Below, piece by piece: positions 38,365-47,413 of a stretch of DNA of 64,000 nt. A model generated the notes under the pieces. That model saw nothing but the letters and a program-made list of their open reading frames with translations, did no database searches and was not told where the DNA came from. The position numbers were made by a program, and so were the translations under genes. Numbering within the stretch: position 1 is the stretch's first letter; each line of letters opens with the position of its first letter. The DNA is from a virus: the IMG/VR virus record IMGVR_UViG_3300042564_005549, positions 17,705 to 81,704 of that record, one strand, 5' to 3'.

Positions 38365-39306
38365 ATGGGTATATCTATCGACGATTACGAACCGATTATT
38401 GAGATTTTAGAAGATATTCTAGGGGACTATAGAATGCACAATGACTATAAAGGTCAAATGTCATTTGATTGTCCGGTTTGTTCGTATGAGTTAAAAGGAT
38501 TAGACCACGGAGACGGTAAAGGTAATTTAGAAGTAAACTACAGACATAACGTTTATAAATGTTGGGCTTGTAGTGAAGTTAATAATACTCACGGTTCTTT
38601 ACATAAATTAATTAAGAAATATGGGACAACCAAACATTTAAAAAGATATGAATTGTTGGTTCCCGAAGAAAGTTTTGAAAATGGAAAACCAAATTTTAAG
38701 GTTGTTAAATTACCCGAAGAATTTGTACCATTTTCTAAAGTTAGTGCCGGTTTAAAATTAACACACTACTATAAGACTGCGTTAAATTATGTCCGTAAAA
38801 GAAATATAACCGATGAGATGTTATACAAATATAACATTGGATTTTGTTATAGGGGACCATATAGCAATAGAATTATTATCCCTTCATATGATTCAGAAAA
38901 TAGGTTAAATTACTTTATTGCAAGGTCATATGAGGCAAACACTAAGTTTAAATATAAAAACCCTGAGGCACAAAAAGAAATAGTAATCTTCAACGAAAAT
39001 TTAATTGATTGGTTTATGCCAATCTATATTGTTGAGGGAGCATTTGATAGTATTTTTCTACCTAACTCAATTCCGATGTTAGGTAAAGTGATGGGTGAAA
39101 AATTATTTAGTTTATTATATGAGAAGGCATTAGAAGTTGTTGTGGTATTGGATGGAGATGCTTGGGAAAATTCTAAAAAAATATATCATAAGTTAAATGG
39201 TGGTAGATTATTTGGGAAAGTTTGGACAATAAAATTACCGTTAGATAAAGACATTGCTGACCTCCAAGGTAAATTAGGTGAATACGAAAAAATACAATTA
39301 GATTAA
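38365..39306 (+). CDS. 61: DNA primase, DnaG/T4 gp61-like
   Basis: Start chosen at ATG 38365; the longer frame from GTG 38314 would begin inside the small-RNA terminator. The 313-residue protein has a zinc ribbon (C36-x2-C39 in FDCPVCSYE, C66-x2-C69 in YKCWACSE). A TOPRIM core follows: IYIVEGAFDSIFLPNSIPML, then VVVLDGDAWENSKKIY. Length is close to T4 gp61 (342). It synthesises primers for the gp41-like helicase encoded at 8439-9824. Followed at 1 bp by the PD-(D/E)XK nuclease gene. Confidence 0.88.
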   Translation: MGISIDDYEPIIEILEDILGDYRMHNDYKGQMSFDCPVCSYELKGLDHGDGKGNLEVNYRHNVYKCWACSEVNNTHGSLHKLIKKYGTTKHLKRYELLVPEESFENGKPNFKVVKLPEEFVPFSKVSAGLKLTHYYKTALNYVRKRNITDEMLYKYNIGFCYRGPYSNRIIIPSYDSENRLNYFIARSYEANTKFKYKNPEAQKEIVIFNENLIDWFMPIYIVEGAFDSIFLPNSIPMLGKVMGEKLFSLLYEKALEVVVVLDGDAWENSKKIYHKLNGGRLFGKVWTIKLPLDKDIADLQGKLGEYEKIQLD

Positions 39307-39307
39307 T

Positions 39308-40165
39308 ATGAATTTAGTAGAAATCTCAAAAGAGATAAACAATTTATTAGAAGAGAGAAGAAAGGATTTAGAACTTACTTTTATTGAGGAAGAACACATT
39401 TATTATATGAAAGATATGAATGGTGTTTTGAGAAAAACATTTCCATCAGTATCTAAAGTAGTAAAGAAATTCCATAAAGCATTTGATGCTGAAGGTACCG
39501 CACTAAGAATGTGTAACGGTGACCCAATTGCTGCTCGAGAGTTACAGGAACAATGGAAAGCAACCGGACAGTATGCTACCAATATGGGTAGTCGTGTTCA
39601 CTTTGAATTAGAGAGTGATTTAGTACAAAGACACGAAGACTACAAAGAAGTTCGTAGACCAATTTTTGAATGTGACGAAACACAACTTACCAAAAGTGAT
39701 AATATGATTATTGCAGGTAAACAGTTTCTTGACTTAATGTTAGAAAGAGGTGCGATTCTTATTGATACAGAAATAGTGTTAGGTGATAATGAATTAGGAT
39801 ATACGGGTCAGCCGGATAAAATATGGTTGATGTCGAATAAAGAAGGTACTGACTTTGGTATTGTTGTTACCGATTGGAAAACCAATCAACCAAAAAACTT
39901 TGAAGTCCAACACTACACAGGTAGATTGTACCCACCATTCCAAGAGTATCACGATACTGCGTTAGGTCATTATTACATACAACTTCCACTTTACGCAAGA
40001 TTGTTGATAAAGATGTTAAAAGGAACCAAGTACGAAAATTTAAAATTATTAGGTTGTGTGATTGTATTATTAAAAGAAGATGGTACATTCGTAGAGTACA
40101 AAGTTCCGCCACAAATTAACAACACAATCCTTCAAATGGATTTAACAAAATATACAAAGAAATGA
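39308..40165 (+). CDS. PD-(D/E)XK exonuclease, RecB/Cas4-type nuclease fold
   Basis: A 285-residue protein with the full nuclease core: GSRVHFELE (early His), TEIVLGDNELGYTGQPDKIW with the metal-binding Asp, IVVTDWKTNQPK (the D-x-K motif), and QLPLYARLLIKML (the Q-x-x-x-Y motif typical of RecB/Cas4-type enzymes). It starts 1 bp after primase and overlaps gp47 by 4 bp (ATGA), so it works or is at least made with the recombination machinery. No iron-sulphur cysteine cluster is seen, unlike Cas4 or AddB. Likely processes DNA ends or degrades host DNA. Confidence 0.82.
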   Translation: MNLVEISKEINNLLEERRKDLELTFIEEEHIYYMKDMNGVLRKTFPSVSKVVKKFHKAFDAEGTALRMCNGDPIAARELQEQWKATGQYATNMGSRVHFELESDLVQRHEDYKEVRRPIFECDETQLTKSDNMIIAGKQFLDLMLERGAILIDTEIVLGDNELGYTGQPDKIWLMSNKEGTDFGIVVTDWKTNQPKNFEVQHYTGRLYPPFQEYHDTALGHYYIQLPLYARLLIKMLKGTKYENLKLLGCVIVLLKEDGTFVEYKVPPQINNTILQMDLTKYTKK

Positions 40166-40986
40166 TAAAGAAAATAATTCACATTGCTGATTTACATATT
40201 CGTACAATTCAAATGCACGAGTTGTATAAAAAACAATTTGATAGATTAATTGATGAGATTAAAGAACACTCAATTCAATGGACATCAGAAGGTATTGGAT
40301 GGGACGAAATTCGAATAGTAATCGCTGGTGACATTGCACACCAAAAGATTAATATATCTAATGAACAACTATTATTAACAAGTTGGTTCTTAAATAAATT
40401 ATCAGGATATGGTAAAGTAATTATCATACCGGGAAATCACGATTTCTTAGAAAATAATACAGAACGTATCGATAGTATCACACCTATCGTGGAATTATTG
40501 GATAACAAAAACATTACATACCTAAAAGATAGTGGTGATTACGTTGATACCGAAGGTAATGTCCAATGGGTTGTTTATTCATTATATCAACACAATGTTA
40601 GACCTGAATTCACTAAACAAGAAGGGTTATTAACAGTCGGATTATTTCACGGACCGATTCAAGGATTGTCAACTGATTTAGGTTTTGAGTTTGAGGATGC
40701 ATATGATAGATTAAACTTTGTTGATTTAGATTTATTATTATGTGGAGATATTCATAAGAGACAACAATGGGATTTACCTAACGGAGGAAAGGCGGTTATG
40801 GTTGGAAGTCTAATCCAACAAAACTTTGGCGAAACTATTAAACATCACGGATATGGAATCTACGATGTTAATACCAAGGATTATACATTCCACGATTTAC
40901 CAAACGACCAACCATTTATGCATTTTAAAATAACAGATATTAACGATATTGAAAATGAGCAAGAGGAACTTATTAACCTTGGGTGA
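40162..40986 (+). CDS. 47: Recombination exonuclease subunit gp47 (SbcD/Mre11 family)
   Basis: A 274-residue metallophosphoesterase. Motifs in order: HIADLHI (Asp10, His12), VIAGDIAHQ, IIPGNHDF, GLFHGPI and CGDIHKRQQ, all of the SbcD/Mre11 pattern. It is shorter than T4 gp47 (339), mainly at the C-terminus. It pairs with the gp46-like ATPase at 43963-46299; in T4 the two genes are nearly adjacent, here four genes lie between them. The ATG overlaps the upstream stop as ATGA. Confidence 0.92.
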   Translation: MIKKIIHIADLHIRTIQMHELYKKQFDRLIDEIKEHSIQWTSEGIGWDEIRIVIAGDIAHQKINISNEQLLLTSWFLNKLSGYGKVIIIPGNHDFLENNTERIDSITPIVELLDNKNITYLKDSGDYVDTEGNVQWVVYSLYQHNVRPEFTKQEGLLTVGLFHGPIQGLSTDLGFEFEDAYDRLNFVDLDLLLCGDIHKRQQWDLPNGGKAVMVGSLIQQNFGETIKHHGYGIYDVNTKDYTFHDLPNDQPFMHFKITDINDIENEQEELINLG

Positions 40987-41404
40987 TGAGTTTCTTGAGT
41001 ATTGCCGATTAAACGAAATTAAAGACGTTGAAAAATTGGCTAAAGAAACATTTCAAAGGGGTTTCACTATATTGAAGTATGGTGAGACCCCATACGGTAT
41101 TAAGGGTACCGATAAAGTTGTTGAAAAAGAAATTATCAAAGAGGTTGTTGTTGAAAAAATCGTAGAGGTAATTAAAGAAGTTCCCGTTGAAAAAATTGTG
41201 GAGGTGATTAAAGAAGTCCCTATTGAAATAGTCGGAGATACACAAATCATCACTAAGGAAGTTATAAAAGAAATAACTGTGGTGGATAATACCGAAATAG
41301 AAAAATTAAGAGAAGAGAATAATAAGTTAAACGAGGCTTTAAATAAATTTAATAAGGCAACGTTTATGAAAAATAGTGATTTGAATAATTTATATGGCGA
41401 ATAA
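40955..41404 (+). CDS. Small coiled-coil protein with a 12-residue repeat
   Basis: Start taken at ATG 40955, inside the gp47 C-terminus (32-bp overlap); an upstream TTG is less likely. 149 residues. The N-terminal 40 residues are helical; the middle has two perfect 12-residue units VEKIVEVIKEVP (41150-41221) flanked by looser copies; the C-terminus is a charged coiled coil (EIEKLREENNKLNEALNKF). I do not recognise the family. The tight overlaps with gp47 and the dehydrogenase suggest coupled translation. A tethering or oligomerising part is the simplest reading. Confidence 0.7.
   Translation: MSKRNLLTLGDEFLEYCRLNEIKDVEKLAKETFQRGFTILKYGETPYGIKGTDKVVEKEIIKEVVVEKIVEVIKEVPVEKIVEVIKEVPIEIVGDTQIITKEVIKEITVVDNTEIEKLREENNKLNEALNKFNKATFMKNSDLNNLYGE
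41150..41221 (+). repeat. Two 36-bp coding repeats
   Basis: 41150-41185 and 41186-41221 encode the same 12 residues (VEKIVEVIKEVP) with only silent differences, so selection has kept the protein repeat. Confidence 0.8.
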
Positions 41405-42635
41405 ATTTAAAATAGGATTTATTGGTTTAGGTAAGTTGGGTTTACCTTGTGCATTGGCAATTGATAATAAGGGACACGATGTGTGGGGTTATGATATTGA
41501 TAATACCGTCGAGGAAATTCTTAATGGTAAGAAACTACCTTACCTTGAAGAAGGGGCTGAGGATTTATTAAAGACTCACAATATCAAATACGGAACAGTA
41601 AAAGATGTTGTGAATCATTCTGATATAATATTTGTCCCAATCCAAACTCCTCACGATTATAAATTTGAAGGGTGTACAAGAATACCCGATGAAAGGTCAG
41701 ACTTTGATTACGAACCTTTAAAAAATGGAATTAAAACTCTATCTGATGAAATACTAAAACAGGATGGAGAAAAGATTGTGGTAATCATATCAACAGTTTT
41801 ACCCGGTACTATTGAAAGAGAAATAATGCCGATAATTGAAAGAAATGAAAATTTTATATTGTGTTATAACCCGTACTTCATTGCTATGGGAACAACAATA
41901 AACGATTTTTTAAATCCTGAATTCATATTATTTGGTTCTAAAGATAAAAGAGCATCGAAGTATGTTAAGAAGTTTTATGAAACATTACACGATAAACCAT
42001 TTTATCAAACGTCAATCAAAAATGCAGAATTAATTAAAGTTTCCTATAATACCTTTATTGGTATGAAGATAGTATTTGCTAATACGATTATGGAAATTTG
42101 TCATAAAACCGGTGCGAACATCGATGAAGTTATGGGTGGTTTGAAATTGGCAACGAACAGATTAATTTCCACCAAATATTTAAATGGAGGGATGGGAGAT
42201 GGAGGAGGATGTCACCCAAGAGATAACATAGCAATGAGTTGGTTGGCTAATAAATTAAACCTATCCCACAATTTTTTTGAAGATATTATGGAAGCAAGAG
42301 AAGAACAAACAGAATTCTTAATCGAATTATTAACACAACAACCAGGACCATATACAATCTTGGGTAAGACGTTTAAAGAAAATACCAATTTAACTTTGGG
42401 TTCACCATCAATGTTATTGGCTAATATGTTAACGGAGCAAGGAGTTACATTCCAACACTACGACCCATTTGTCGACACGGTTGAACCATATTTTGAAAAA
42501 GGAACATATATTGTAACCGTACCTCACGAACAATTTATAAATTTTATTTTCCCTTCAGGTTCGATTGTTATTGATGTTTGGAGAATCTTAGACATCAACG
42601 ACTCAACAGTTACACATATTAAAGTAGGTAACTAG
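41394..42635 (+). CDS. UDP-glucose/GDP-mannose dehydrogenase family enzyme
   Basis: A 413-residue nucleotide-sugar dehydrogenase. The N-terminal Rossmann domain has GFIGLGKLGLPCALA; STVLPGT and AELIKVSYNTFIGMKIVFAN (catalytic Lys and Asn region) are present; the catalytic Cys motif reads GGGCHPRDN in place of the usual GGxCxPKD. C-terminal NAD/UDP-sugar domain (TILGKTFKENTNLTLGSPS; HYDPFVDT). The enzyme oxidises a UDP- or GDP-sugar to its uronic acid using NAD. The usual PEF motif is NPYF. An auxiliary metabolic gene, possibly acting on host or virion glycans. Overlaps the coiled-coil gene by 11 bp. Confidence 0.88.
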   Translation: MANKFKIGFIGLGKLGLPCALAIDNKGHDVWGYDIDNTVEEILNGKKLPYLEEGAEDLLKTHNIKYGTVKDVVNHSDIIFVPIQTPHDYKFEGCTRIPDERSDFDYEPLKNGIKTLSDEILKQDGEKIVVIISTVLPGTIEREIMPIIERNENFILCYNPYFIAMGTTINDFLNPEFILFGSKDKRASKYVKKFYETLHDKPFYQTSIKNAELIKVSYNTFIGMKIVFANTIMEICHKTGANIDEVMGGLKLATNRLISTKYLNGGMGDGGGCHPRDNIAMSWLANKLNLSHNFFEDIMEAREEQTEFLIELLTQQPGPYTILGKTFKENTNLTLGSPSMLLANMLTEQGVTFQHYDPFVDTVEPYFEKGTYIVTVPHEQFINFIFPSGSIVIDVWRILDINDSTVTHIKVGN

Positions 42636-42658
42636 TTTTGATTTATCCATTTTTTTAG

Positions 42659-42669
42659 TTATATTTTTA
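42659..42669 (+). promoter_or_regulatory. TTATATTTT-type promoter
   Basis: TTATATTTTTA 17 nt before the ATG at 42687. Confidence 0.5.
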
Positions 42670-42686
42670 TAACAAAGAATATTATT

Positions 42687-42998
42687 ATGGATAAAATTTT
42701 ATTATGGTCACTCGCCGCTTATGGAATGACCTCAATTATTGTATGGGGTTCTATCTTTGAATCAACAAGAGAATTTATAAAAAGAAACTCAAAGTTTTTT
42801 GGGGACTTAGTTAGTTGTACTTTATGTACAAGTACTTGGGTTGGTTTTTTTATGTCATTAGCCTTAGGTGGATTAACAACTAAATTCTTCGATATACATT
42901 GGGTATTCGGAATCTTTTGGGACGGTATGTTCACGGCAGGTATTGTGTGGTCAATAAATGCAATCATCGAATTTTTTGAAGAAAGTAGATTAAAATAA
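42687..42998 (+). CDS. Small membrane protein with CxxC (DUF1360-like)
   Basis: A 103-residue protein with three hydrophobic segments (about 5-22, 45-62, 70-92). Between the first two lies DLVSCTLCTSTWVGFF, a C-x2-C followed by WVG that resembles DUF1360 membrane proteins. C-terminus charged (FFEESRLK). Role unknown; inner-membrane location is likely. Read with the HNH gene 3 bp downstream. Confidence 0.72.
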   Translation: MDKILLWSLAAYGMTSIIVWGSIFESTREFIKRNSKFFGDLVSCTLCTSTWVGFFMSLALGGLTTKFFDIHWVFGIFWDGMFTAGIVWSINAIIEFFEESRLK

Positions 42999-43001
42999 TC
43001 T

Positions 43002-43961
43002 ATGAAATTACTTAAAGTAGGTTACAAGGTAATTGATTATTCAATAATCAAGGAACTTTATTATTACGTAACCAAAGAGTATTTTTTACGTGAACCAAAA
43101 TTATTTGAGTCACTAAAAATAAAGAATGGTGGTGATAAAAAGAATGCCACGTATGTTGAAGTAATCAAAGGTGATAAAGATAGTTTCTTCGATTTAACAC
43201 CTAACAGAAAAGATGAATGGGATTCAATTATCGATTATCTAAACGATAAATACAAGTCCCATATCAAACCGCCGAAAGAAGAGTCTTTTGATGATGAGGA
43301 TAAGAGGGTTAAGTTTTTTAAAAACCTAAATAAAAACGCCAAACCAGAATCAATCTTAGGAAGACTTTTACATTTCAATCCAATTAATGAGGATGGTGTT
43401 AGTGAGTTACTGACATTCGATGAACTAAAAAAACACCCTGATTTTGGTAAAACAAATAAAGATGATAGTTGTATTCCAAATAACGGAACGGGATGGAATA
43501 GGACAGTTGGGAAGTATTTTAAGTTCACATTAGTAAGAGATAAAGGAAAAACAACCGCATTTAAATTTGATGGGTATAATTTTGATTATTCTCACAAAAA
43601 TCGATATATTCGTAAAGATATACGAAAGGCATTAGAACACAGTAGATGTGCTCATTGTGGTGTGAAAGGTAAGAAGATGGAAATCGACCACAAAAATGGT
43701 AGATACAATGACGATAATGTGTTGAGTTCAGATACTCAAAACCTATCCGATTTTCAACCATTGTGTGGTAATTGTAATAAATTAAAAAGAAGTGCTTGTA
43801 AAAAGTGTAAAGAGACGGGACTTAGATATGACGCACAATTCTTAGGTTATCCGTTTTCACAATTAGATGGTGACGCCGTTTATAACGATGATTTAGGTTG
43901 TTCCGGTTGTTACCTTTTTGATTGTATGGTTTGGAAATTCAGTTGCGTAAAAAATATTTAA
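43002..43961 (+). CDS. HNH endonuclease, restriction-enzyme-like
   Basis: A 319-residue protein. The C-terminal third holds a zinc-binding HNH core: SRCAHCGVKGKKMEIDHKNG (DH motif), then NLSDFQPLCGNCNKLKR and CKKCKETGLRYD, with four CxxC pairs. The end GCSGCYLFDCMVWK resembles the tail of some HNH type II restriction enzymes. The N-terminal 200 residues are unassigned, probably DNA recognition. Could be a homing/free-standing nuclease or an anti-host nuclease. Sits between the membrane protein and gp46, 1 bp from gp46, so it is cotranscribed. Confidence 0.82.
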   Translation: MKLLKVGYKVIDYSIIKELYYYVTKEYFLREPKLFESLKIKNGGDKKNATYVEVIKGDKDSFFDLTPNRKDEWDSIIDYLNDKYKSHIKPPKEESFDDEDKRVKFFKNLNKNAKPESILGRLLHFNPINEDGVSELLTFDELKKHPDFGKTNKDDSCIPNNGTGWNRTVGKYFKFTLVRDKGKTTAFKFDGYNFDYSHKNRYIRKDIRKALEHSRCAHCGVKGKKMEIDHKNGRYNDDNVLSSDTQNLSDFQPLCGNCNKLKRSACKKCKETGLRYDAQFLGYPFSQLDGDAVYNDDLGCSGCYLFDCMVWKFSCVKNI

Positions 43962-43962
43962 T

Positions 43963-46299
43963 ATGGCAAATCCTTTTATAAAAGTAGAGTGGGAAGATAC
44001 ACCAGAAAATCTTACCCAAGAAAGAATCAAGAGAGTTAAAAGTTATTTCGAAAAGAAGTACAACTCCACCAGTGTTAAAATCATAACCAAGATATCCACA
44101 AACACACTTAATACACAATTAAGAACACTTGAGGCAACTGATAGTATTTTAGACCATCAGTATCAGAAGAAAATTGTTAAAGAATTTGTTACTGAAAACG
44201 ACCTTAACGTTAAGTGGGATTTACTTAATAGATTGGACGATAAAGTTAACGGTGAGATTGATAAATTAAATCAAAATAAAGTACGTTACAATAAATGGTT
44301 CATAAAGAAAATAGAGTTTTCTAATTTCTTATCATTTGGTGAAGACAATGTAATTGAATTTGAGAACTTAGATGGTATTACTGTTATTGAATCAACCCCA
44401 AGAAACTTTGGAGGTAAGTCTACCGCAACTGTTGACCTACTAATGTTCTTGTTCTTCAACGCAACCACAAAAACAAAAACCAATATTGAGGTATTCAATA
44501 AGTTTTCAGATAAAGACGAGGTAAAAGTAAAAGGATATGTGACAATTGACGGAGATAGTTACATCATATCAAGAACAATTACGAGAAAGAAAACAAAGGT
44601 TGGAGAATATAACGTTAAGAGTGATTTGGAATTCTTCAAAGTAACTGAAGACGGTACAATATCAAACTTATCGGGAGAACAAAGAAGAGAAACTGAAACA
44701 TTTATTGCATCTGCGATTGGTAGTCAAGAAGATTTTTTATCAACGATATTAACAACCGGTTATAACTTAGAAGAACTAATTGAATCTAAACCAACCGCAA
44801 GAGGTCAGATTCTTACAAAGTTTTTAGGGTTAGAAAGTTTAAAACAAAAAGAAGACATCTGTAAAGAGATGTATAATGACTGGTCTAAAAAATTAATTTC
44901 AAATACTCATAACGTAAAAGACTTAGAAGATACTAATGAAACTTTAACGGAGAGTATCGGTAATTCTGAAAATGAGATTTTAAGACTAACCGAAGTATTA
45001 TCCGATACTGAAAGGGCACTTACGATGTTGGAGGAAAGGAGAGACAATGCACTTAGTTCTAAAAATAACGATGTTGACCAAGAACTAATAAGAACTAACC
45101 CAACATTGTTGAAAGGTGAGATTGATGCATTAATACTTAAAAGGAATCAAAGTAAATCAAGTGCTGATAGTGTTGACCTTAAAGAACCATCGAAGTATTA
45201 TCACGAAGATGAACATAAAGAGTTGAGAGGTCAAATGGCGGACCTACAGGGCATTGAGTTCGCATACAAATATGAAAAAACTGAAAAGGAAAAGTTAATC
45301 AAACAATTAACAGAAGGAACAATTTGTCCTACTTGTAATAGAGCGTTGGATGAGGTTGACCATACTGAAGAAATTGAAAAGATTAAAAAAGAAATTGAGG
45401 ACATCATAAAAAACATTGAAACCAATAAATCTGAATTTGATAAATTAAAAGTTAAGTCAGATGAATTGGATTCTTTAAAAAGTGAGTTCGACAATTATGA
45501 AAGAGATAAACTTCGTAAAGCGAGATATGAATTGGAAGTTGAGCAAAGACAACTTGAGATTGATTCAAAACAGTCAAAATTAACTAACTACGATAATAAC
45601 AAAAAGAAATTAGAACACAACCAAAGAATTGATTCAGAAGTTGTTGCTTTAAGGACTAAGATTGAAACTGCAAACGCCGATATCCGTATCACTAATCAGT
45701 CAATCGAAAAACACAAGAATAATATCACCACGTCAAAAGAAAAGATTGGGGTTAATAACGATTTAATTACAAAAATTAAATCCGAAGAAGAATTGATTTA
45801 CGTGTTCAAAACATATCTAACCATATTTGGTAAGAATGGTATTTCTAAAGTTATTATTAAAAATATGATTCCATTATTAAATCAGGAGTTGTATCGATTA
45901 TTATCTGACAGTTGCTACTTTACATTGGAGTTAAACATTAATGATAAGAATGAATTAGAATTCTTAATGATTGATAATGAAACTAGAGTTGTTAAATCAT
46001 TATCGAGTGGTTCAGGTTACGAAAGAACCATCTCATCATTGGCTATCAGAAGTGTATTGACTAAGATATCATCATTACCTAAACCTAACATTGTGGTTAT
46101 GGATGAGGTCTTCGGTAAAATTGCCGACGACAATCTCGAAATGGTAGGGGAATTCTTTAAGAAAATCAAAAATTATTTTGAACATATATTAGTAATTTCT
46201 CATAACCCATTAATAAGAAACTGGTCGGACAATATCATTATGGTTAAAAAAGATGAAAATATATCCTCAGTTGAATATATTAACACCAAAATTTCTTAA
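43963..46299 (+). CDS. 46: Recombination ATPase subunit gp46 (SbcC/Rad50 family)
   Basis: A 778-residue Rad50-type ATPase, longer than T4 gp46 (560). About 108 extra N-terminal residues precede the usual start (WFIKKIEFSNFLSFGEDNVI). The P-loop reads STPRNFGGKST (144-154), lacking the first Gly of GxxxxGKS/T. Long coiled coils flank a zinc hook C455-P-T-C458. The ABC signature region is SLSSGSGYERT, and Walker B is PNIVVMDEVFGK, followed by the switch His in VISHNPLI. With gp47 it resects DNA ends for UvsX-driven recombination. Confidence 0.92.
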   Translation: MANPFIKVEWEDTPENLTQERIKRVKSYFEKKYNSTSVKIITKISTNTLNTQLRTLEATDSILDHQYQKKIVKEFVTENDLNVKWDLLNRLDDKVNGEIDKLNQNKVRYNKWFIKKIEFSNFLSFGEDNVIEFENLDGITVIESTPRNFGGKSTATVDLLMFLFFNATTKTKTNIEVFNKFSDKDEVKVKGYVTIDGDSYIISRTITRKKTKVGEYNVKSDLEFFKVTEDGTISNLSGEQRRETETFIASAIGSQEDFLSTILTTGYNLEELIESKPTARGQILTKFLGLESLKQKEDICKEMYNDWSKKLISNTHNVKDLEDTNETLTESIGNSENEILRLTEVLSDTERALTMLEERRDNALSSKNNDVDQELIRTNPTLLKGEIDALILKRNQSKSSADSVDLKEPSKYYHEDEHKELRGQMADLQGIEFAYKYEKTEKEKLIKQLTEGTICPTCNRALDEVDHTEEIEKIKKEIEDIIKNIETNKSEFDKLKVKSDELDSLKSEFDNYERDKLRKARYELEVEQRQLEIDSKQSKLTNYDNNKKKLEHNQRIDSEVVALRTKIETANADIRITNQSIEKHKNNITTSKEKIGVNNDLITKIKSEEELIYVFKTYLTIFGKNGISKVIIKNMIPLLNQELYRLLSDSCYFTLELNINDKNELEFLMIDNETRVVKSLSSGSGYERTISSLAIRSVLTKISSLPKPNIVVMDEVFGKIADDNLEMVGEFFKKIKNYFEHILVISHNPLIRNWSDNIIMVKKDENISSVEYINTKIS

Positions 46300-46305
46300 T
46301 TTCGT

Positions 46306-46315
46306 TTATATTTTG
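46306..46315 (+). promoter_or_regulatory. TTATATTTTG promoter of clpP
   Basis: TTATATTTTG, the best match here to the Bacteroidota -7 element TAnnTTTG, 23 nt before the ATG at 46339. Confidence 0.55.
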
Positions 46316-46338
46316 TAACTTTATCCAAAACACTTATT

Positions 46339-47016
46339 ATGACCGCAAAGGAATACAACAGCTTTGGTCTATACGCTAAAGACCGTGGAATTAGCTCATT
46401 AACCTTACATAATTTCAACAAAGGTATTGAGAATAGTTTAACTCCATATATCTTGGAGGAAAGACAAATGAATGTAACTGCAATGGACGTTTTCTCTCGT
46501 TTGATGATGGAACGTATCATTTGGGTTGCTGGTGAGGTTAACGACCATATGTCAACAGTCGTACAGGCTCAGTTGATGTTCTTGGATAGTATTGACCACA
46601 ACGACATCACGATGCATATTGATAGTCCGGGTGGTTCTGTTAAATCAGGACTATCAATGGTAAATGTTATGGATTACATCAAATCTGACATCAGAACTAT
46701 TTGTACGGGTATGGCGGCGTCTATGGGTTCAGTACTATTAGGTGCAGGAACTAAAGGTAAACGTAGTTCATTGGAAGATTCTGAAATTATGTTACACCAA
46801 TCATCAGGTGGAGCGGTTGGGAATATCCAAGACGCTGAAATCACTATGGTTTGGTGGAAAAGAAAAAATGATAGATTATTTGAACTTTTGGGTGAATATT
46901 GTGGGAAGACCGCAGAACAGGTTAAAAACGACGCCTCGAGGGATTTATGGTTATCTGCTCAAGGAGCTCTCGATTACGGACTAATCGATGAGGTAGTTAA
47001 AAAGAAACAAAAGTAA
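46339..47016 (+). CDS. clpP: ClpP-like serine protease
   Basis: A 225-residue ClpP-family protein. The catalytic Ser is Ser128 in CTGMAASMGSV, the His is His153 in MLHQSSGG, and Asp198 (NDASRD) fits the third triad member. DSPGGSVKSGLSM and YGLIDEV are also family-typical. No ATPase partner is encoded nearby in recognisable form, so it may use host ClpX/ClpA or act as a prohead-type protease. Own promoter and a hairpin terminator: a monocistronic unit. Confidence 0.93.
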   Translation: MTAKEYNSFGLYAKDRGISSLTLHNFNKGIENSLTPYILEERQMNVTAMDVFSRLMMERIIWVAGEVNDHMSTVVQAQLMFLDSIDHNDITMHIDSPGGSVKSGLSMVNVMDYIKSDIRTICTGMAASMGSVLLGAGTKGKRSSLEDSEIMLHQSSGGAVGNIQDAEITMVWWKRKNDRLFELLGEYCGKTAEQVKNDASRDLWLSAQGALDYGLIDEVVKKKQK

Positions 47017-47020
47017 GATA

Positions 47021-47046
47021 AAAGGGGACTAAATGTCCCCTTCTTC
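47021..47046 (+). terminator. Hairpin terminator after clpP
   Basis: AAGGGGAC (47022-47029), loop TAAAT, GTCCCCTT (47035-47042), followed by a short T-rich CTTCTTCAT. A strong stem with a weak T-run. Confidence 0.7.
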
Positions 47047-47047
47047 A

Positions 47048-47055
47048 TATTTATA
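47048..47055 (+). promoter_or_regulatory. TATTTATA box
   Basis: TATTTATA 13 nt before the ATG at 47069, right after the clpP terminator; starts the membrane/coiled-coil cluster. Confidence 0.5.
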
Positions 47056-47068
47056 AGAAAACCCAAAT

Positions 47069-47413
47069 ATGAAGATTAATAAGACCGACATTCTATTGAT
47101 TTTGATTGTATTCCTGGCGGGGTATAGTATCTTCCAAATGAAAGGTATTAAAACTGACGTTGCAGGATACAATGCAAAGATTGATTCAATCCAAAATGAG
47201 ATTGATTCGGTTCAGTTGGAAAATGTAAAAATAACTGAACAAATTACTACAATTGATAAGGAAATTGATGTAGTAGATAAGAACATAAATAATGTTACAA
47301 AAAACATTACAATTATTAAAAAACAAACCGATGAAAAAATTGATTCTGTTAACAATTATAACTTTAGTGACCTTGAAAAGTTTTTCACAGACCGTTACAA
47401 AGACCAACATTGA
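47069..47413 (+). CDS. Membrane-anchored coiled-coil protein, inner-membrane spanin candidate
   Basis: A 114-residue protein with an N-terminal membrane segment (ILLILIVFLAGYSIFQMKGI, about 8-27) and a long coiled coil to the C-terminus (QNEIDSVQLENVKITEQITT; KNINNVTKNITIIKKQTDEK). This is the layout of Rz-type i-spanins. The next gene starts inside it in another frame, as in nested Rz/Rz1 pairs. The spanin role, disrupting the envelope at lysis, is inference. Confidence 0.65.
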   Translation: MKINKTDILLILIVFLAGYSIFQMKGIKTDVAGYNAKIDSIQNEIDSVQLENVKITEQITTIDKEIDVVDKNINNVTKNITIIKKQTDEKIDSVNNYNFSDLEKFFTDRYKDQH

